Source: Actinacidiphila cocklensis
GTDB lineage: Bacteria; Actinomycetota; Actinomycetes; Streptomycetales; Streptomycetaceae
Length of the DNA stretch: 64,000 bases
Direction: 5' to 3'
Assembly (NCBI RefSeq): GCF_907177275.1
Contig: NZ_CAJSLV010000125.1
Span: 1-64,000 of the forward strand
Shown: one piece after another, positions 60,835 through 64,000 of the stretch
How the letters are laid out: every line of letters starts with the position of its first letter
Position numbering within the stretch: position 1 is the stretch's first letter
Program-made: the position numbers and the translations under genes
Notes under the pieces: model-generated
The model's database searches: none
The model's input: the letters and a program-made list of their open reading frames with translations, nothing else
What the model was told of the DNA's origin: nothing

Positions 60835-62373
60835 ATGGCCCGAAGCTCGCCCGAGACATCAGCGGCCGCCGGCCGGGTCAACCCGGCCGGCACGCCGTCC
60901 GGACAGGACGACCTCTCCGAGCCCCCCGCCCACCGCTGGTGGGTGTTGTGTGTGATCGGCCTCGCCCAGCTGATGGTCGTACTGGACGCCACGATCGTGA
61001 CCATTGCGCTGCCCTCGGCCCAGCGCGACCTGGGCTTCAGCGACGGCGCCCGCCAGTGGGTCGTCACCGCGTACGCGCTGGCCTTCGGCTCGCTGCTGCT
61101 GTTCGGCGGGCGTCTCGCCGACCTCGTCGGCCGCAAGCGGATCTTCCTGATCGGCCTGGTCGGCTTCGCCGTGGCCTCGGCGATCGGCGGTGCCGCGCCG
61201 AGCTTCGAGATCCTGGTGATGGCCCGAGCCCTGCAGGGCGCCTTCGGCGCGATCCTGGCACCCGCCGCCCTGTCACTGCTGACGACGACCTTCACCGACT
61301 CCAAGGAGCGCGCGAAGGCCTTCGGAATCTACGGCGCCATCGCCGGCGCCGGCGCGGCGGTCGGGCTGCTGCTCGGCGGCATCCTCACCGAGTACCTGGA
61401 CTGGCGCTGGTGCCTGTACGTCAATCTGATCTTCGCCGCCATCGCCTTCATCGGCGGCATGCGGCTGCTGCGCCCGGGGACCCCGCCCGACCGGCCCGAC
61501 CTCGACATACCCGGCACGCTCCTGGTCTCCGGCGGCCTGTTCTGCATCGTCTACGGCTTCTCCAACGCCGAACGGCATCCGTGGAGCGCCCCCAGCACCT
61601 GGGGCTTCCTGCTGGCCGGCGCGGTCCTGCTGGCGGCGTTCGTGTGGTGGCAGCAGCGTGCCAGGCACCCGCTGCTGCCGATGCGGGTGGTCGCCGACCG
61701 CGACCGCGGAGCGTCGTTCATTGCGATGTTCCTGTCCGGCGCCGGAATGTTCGGCGTGTTCCTCTTCCTGACGTATTACATGCAGCGCACGCTCGGGTAT
61801 TCACCGGTGAAGACGGGCCTCGCCTTCCTGCCCATGGTTGCCGTGCTGGTGGTCGCCTCCGTGACGACGACCAACGTGCTGGTGCCGAAATTCGGCGCCA
61901 AACCGATCGTGCCCACCGGCATGCTGCTGTCCGCCGGCGCCATGGCGTGGATGACCTCGCTGAACGGCAACAGCACCTACGTGGCGCACGTCATGCCGCC
62001 GCTGCTCCTGCTGGGCCTCGGCCTGGGCCTGATCTTCGCCACGGCGATGAACCTCGCCACCGCCGGCAACAAGCCGCAGGACGCCGGTGTGGCCTCGGCC
62101 ATGGTGAACACCAGCCAGCAGGTCGGCGGCTCGGTCGGCACCTCGCTGCTGAACACCCTCGCCACGAGCGCGGCCACCAGCTACCTCGTCGGCCGCCGCC
62201 CGACACCGGGCGCGATCGCCCAGTCGCAACTGCACAGCTACGCCGTCGCGTACTGGTGGTCGGCGGGCTTCTTCGCCTTCGGCTTCGTGGTCACCTTCCT
62301 GCTGTTCCGGCCGGGGCCGCCGCGTATTGCCGAGTCGGCCTCGGACGAGAACCCCGCGCCTGCCGTCCCCTGA
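60835..62373 (+). CDS. MFS exporter, DHA2 (14-helix) drug:H+ antiporter type
   Basis: The 512-residue membrane protein has the DHA2 motifs LDATIVTIALPSAQRDLG (helix 1/2), the RLADLVGRKR loop and helix-5 motif C-like GAIAGAGAAVGLLLGG. About 14 hydrophobic segments are visible. ATG 60835 has AAAGGAGAT 8 nt upstream. It may export a toxic compound or the operon product, although the operon already encodes its own fused exporter. Confidence 0.88.
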   Translation: MARSSPETSAAAGRVNPAGTPSGQDDLSEPPAHRWWVLCVIGLAQLMVVLDATIVTIALPSAQRDLGFSDGARQWVVTAYALAFGSLLLFGGRLADLVGRKRIFLIGLVGFAVASAIGGAAPSFEILVMARALQGAFGAILAPAALSLLTTTFTDSKERAKAFGIYGAIAGAGAAVGLLLGGILTEYLDWRWCLYVNLIFAAIAFIGGMRLLRPGTPPDRPDLDIPGTLLVSGGLFCIVYGFSNAERHPWSAPSTWGFLLAGAVLLAAFVWWQQRARHPLLPMRVVADRDRGASFIAMFLSGAGMFGVFLFLTYYMQRTLGYSPVKTGLAFLPMVAVLVVASVTTTNVLVPKFGAKPIVPTGMLLSAGAMAWMTSLNGNSTYVAHVMPPLLLLGLGLGLIFATAMNLATAGNKPQDAGVASAMVNTSQQVGGSVGTSLLNTLATSAATSYLVGRRPTPGAIAQSQLHSYAVAYWWSAGFFAFGFVVTFLLFRPGPPRIAESASDENPAPAVP

Positions 62374-62420
62374 CCGCCCGCGCCGTCGCCGTATCCACAT
62401 CGCGGAAACCGGACCCATAA

Positions 62421-62442
62421 AGCTGGTGTATACAGCTATCGT
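62421..62442 (+). promoter_or_regulatory. inverted repeat and -10 box of the ABC ATPase gene
   Basis: AGCTG-N7-CAGCT (62421-62437) spans a GTATAC core. TATCGT (62437-62442) lies 6 nt before the ATG at 62449, predicting a leaderless transcript whose promoter overlaps an operator. Confidence 0.5.
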
Positions 62443-62448
62443 TCGGCC

Positions 62449-63279
62449 ATGACAGCCCACGCGACAGGTGCCACGCCCACCGCGATCGCCGTCCTGGACG
62501 GCGTCAGTGTTCGTCGCTACACCACCGGCCAGGTCATCCTCGACGACATCAACTGGACCGTGCGCGCGGGCCAGCACTGGGCGCTGCTCGGCGCGAACGG
62601 CGCGGGGAAGACCACGGCCATGCGGCTGATCGGCGCCCTCATGCACCCGACCACCGGCACGGTAGACGTCCTCGGCCACCGGCTCGGCCGGGTCGACATG
62701 CGCGAACTGCGCGCCCGCATCGGCCTGGTCTCCTCCGCGCAGAAGGTGCCGCTCGACGCGACCGCGCACACGGTCGTCCTGACCGGCCACACCGGCACCG
62801 TGCAGCCGCTGTGGCGCAAGTACGACAGCGAGGTGCGCGACCGTGCCACCGAGCTGCTCGCCGAGCTGGAGATCAAGGAACTCGCCGAACGCGCCTACGG
62901 GGTCTGCTCCGGCGGCCAGCGCGCCCGCATCCTGGTGGCGCGGGCGTTGATGGCCGACCCGTCGCTGCTGCTGCTCGACGAGCCGTTCAACGCCCTCGAC
63001 CTGCCCTCGCGCGAGGACCTGATCGACGCCATGCACCGGCTCGCGACGACCAGGGCGGGGCTGGCCACCATCACCGTCACCCACCACCTGGAGGAGCTGT
63101 CACCGGCGATCGGCCATGTCCTGCTGCTCAAGGAGGGCCGGGTGCTGACCTCCGGACCCGCGGAACAGGTGCTCACCGGTGAGTGGATGACGCAGTGCTT
63201 CGGCCGTCCGATCGAGGTGAGCCGGCACGAGGGACGCTGGCTGGCGCGTTCCGGCCGCGTACGCCCGGCCACACCATGA
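62449..63279 (+). CDS. ABC transporter-type ATPase, orphan
   Basis: The 276-residue nucleotide-binding subunit has Walker A GANGAGKTT (about 50), signature CSGGQRARILVARAL (about 153), Walker B LLLLDEPFNALD and switch VTHHLEE. No permease gene adjoins, so the partner is elsewhere or the protein has a non-transport role. Related proteins are often annotated as molybdate/iron-type ATPases, without proof. It converges on marR. Confidence 0.88.
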   Translation: MTAHATGATPTAIAVLDGVSVRRYTTGQVILDDINWTVRAGQHWALLGANGAGKTTAMRLIGALMHPTTGTVDVLGHRLGRVDMRELRARIGLVSSAQKVPLDATAHTVVLTGHTGTVQPLWRKYDSEVRDRATELLAELEIKELAERAYGVCSGGQRARILVARALMADPSLLLLDEPFNALDLPSREDLIDAMHRLATTRAGLATITVTHHLEELSPAIGHVLLLKEGRVLTSGPAEQVLTGEWMTQCFGRPIEVSRHEGRWLARSGRVRPATP

Positions 63280-63354
63280 GCGGCGGCCGCTTCGCGCGCG
63301 CTCACCCCCCGCAGGTGAGTTGCGCGGCGCGGCATTGACCGCGCCGCGCGACCT

Positions 63355-63840
63355 TCAGCGCAGCCAGGGCACATCGGCGCCTTCCGGCTGGTGCAATCCC
63401 TCGGCAATGACCCGCGAGATGTCGCCGAGCTGCCGGGTCTGCTCCGCCGTGAGCCGGTCGAAGATCGCCGACCGGACGGCGGCGACGTGCCCTGGCGCGG
63501 TGCGCACCAGCTCGGCATGGCCTGCCTCGGTCAGGACGCACACCTGGCCGCGCCGGTCGGTGGGGCAGTTCTCGCGGCGCACCCACCCGTTGCCCTCGAG
63601 GCGGGCGACCGCGTGCGACAGCCGGGACCGGGTGATCTTGACCTGCTCGGCCAGCTCGGTCATCCGCATCCGGCGGCCGGGCGTCTCGGACAGCGTGCTG
63701 AGCAGTGCGTAGTACATGTGCGGCATGCCGGCGTCGCGCTGCAGCTGACGGTCGAGATGGTCCTCGAGCAGCATCGTGGCGTGCAGGAACGCCCGCCAGG
63801 TCGCCTGCTCCTCTTCGGTCAGCCATGTCATGGCGTTCAT
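63355..63840 (-). CDS. MarR-family regulator
   Basis: The 161-residue product has the winged helix MYYALLSTLSETPGRRMRMTELAEQV, TRSRLSHAVARLEGNGWVRRENCPTDRRG (recognition helix and DRRG wing) flanked by dimerisation helices. ATG 63840 is chosen because upstream codons enter a non-coding promoter; the SD is weak. It could control itself, the LLM pair or the transporters nearby. Confidence 0.88.
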   Translation of the reverse strand: MNAMTWLTEEEQATWRAFLHATMLLEDHLDRQLQRDAGMPHMYYALLSTLSETPGRRMRMTELAEQVKITRSRLSHAVARLEGNGWVRRENCPTDRRGQVCVLTEAGHAELVRTAPGHVAAVRSAIFDRLTAEQTRQLGDISRVIAEGLHQPEGADVPWLR

Positions 63841-63854
63841 GGTAAGGCCACTTC

Positions 63855-63866
63855 TTGAACCTTCAA
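63855..63866. promoter_or_regulatory. TTGAA-cc-TTCAA palindrome in the marR promoter
   Basis: The perfect 5-bp-arm palindrome lies 15 bp upstream of the marR start codon and next to an A/T-rich segment. It is a likely autoregulatory MarR site. The remaining bases to 64000 show nothing else recognisable. Confidence 0.6.
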
Positions 63867-64000
63867 TAAAAGCCCGCCGCGTGGTGCCGTGCACCGCCGC
63901 GCGCCGCCGCACCAACCGCACGCCTGGCGCCCGCGCGTATGTGACGCGAGTCACCCGGCCACCCCGAAATATCCGGGGACCAGGCCCCCGTTTAGTGTGG

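Overview
The window is 64 kb of very high-GC actinobacterial chromosome. Its strong third-codon G/C bias, GTG/TTG starts, SARP-type regulation, FbiC/F420 synthesis, DUF397-XRE pair, TTA codons and NRPS genes all point to Streptomyces or a close relative. No transposase, integrase or CRISPR array was recognised.

Layout. 1-5.2 kb holds what reads as the afsK-afsS-afsR global regulatory locus: the C-terminal propeller of an AfsK-like kinase (cut by the window edge), a 55-residue AfsS-like peptide, and a 982-residue AfsR-type SARP/NB-ARC/TPR regulator. A SARP-style heptamer operator lies between the last two. 5.5-37.4 kb is mostly housekeeping or conserved Streptomyces genes. These include a truncated acyl-AMP-ligase-like protein, GNAT, kinase-like, a PHP metallohydrolase, fbiC, a large TPR ATPase, an ADP-ribosylglycohydrolase, a sodium:solute symporter, an aminotransferase, XRE/DUF397, a GPP34 protein and an S11 D-Ala-D-Ala carboxypeptidase. 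An HxlR/CMD island, a copper unit (copA, copZ, CsoR-like operator), MarR/FUSC, panD, VOC and RluA proteins and tRNA-Arg(CCT) complete the region.

37.8-58.6 kb is a biosynthetic operon, and the most interesting part of the window. One promoter (TTGACG-18 bp-CAGGAT) precedes ten genes whose ends overlap or almost touch, then a carboxylase/reductase gene 67 bp further on and a hairpin terminator. The operon encodes a SIS sugar-phosphate isomerase, a sugar O-methyltransferase-like protein, a stand-alone condensation protein, a family-2 glycosyltransferase and a HAD phosphatase. It also encodes three NRPS modules (codes read by eye: a basic amino acid, Ser, Gly), an acyl-AMP ligase, a free carrier protein and a crotonyl-CoA carboxylase/reductase. 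The Ser module is fused in one reading frame to a thioesterase with a Cys nucleophile and then to a complete MFS exporter. A perfect 14-bp CebR operator (the cello-oligosaccharide repressor site) sits about 45 bp after the predicted transcription start, and two half-sites lie upstream of the -35 box. My working model is a cellulose-responsive operon for a glycosylated, methylated short acyl-peptide that is assembled, released and exported by linked proteins.

58.7-64 kb holds a luciferase-like monooxygenase/FMN-reductase pair under its own palindromic operator, a DHA2 MFS exporter, an ABC ATPase and a MarR regulator whose own promoter carries a related TTGAA/TTCAA site. Functions are assigned from motifs read in the translations. 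No database search was run.
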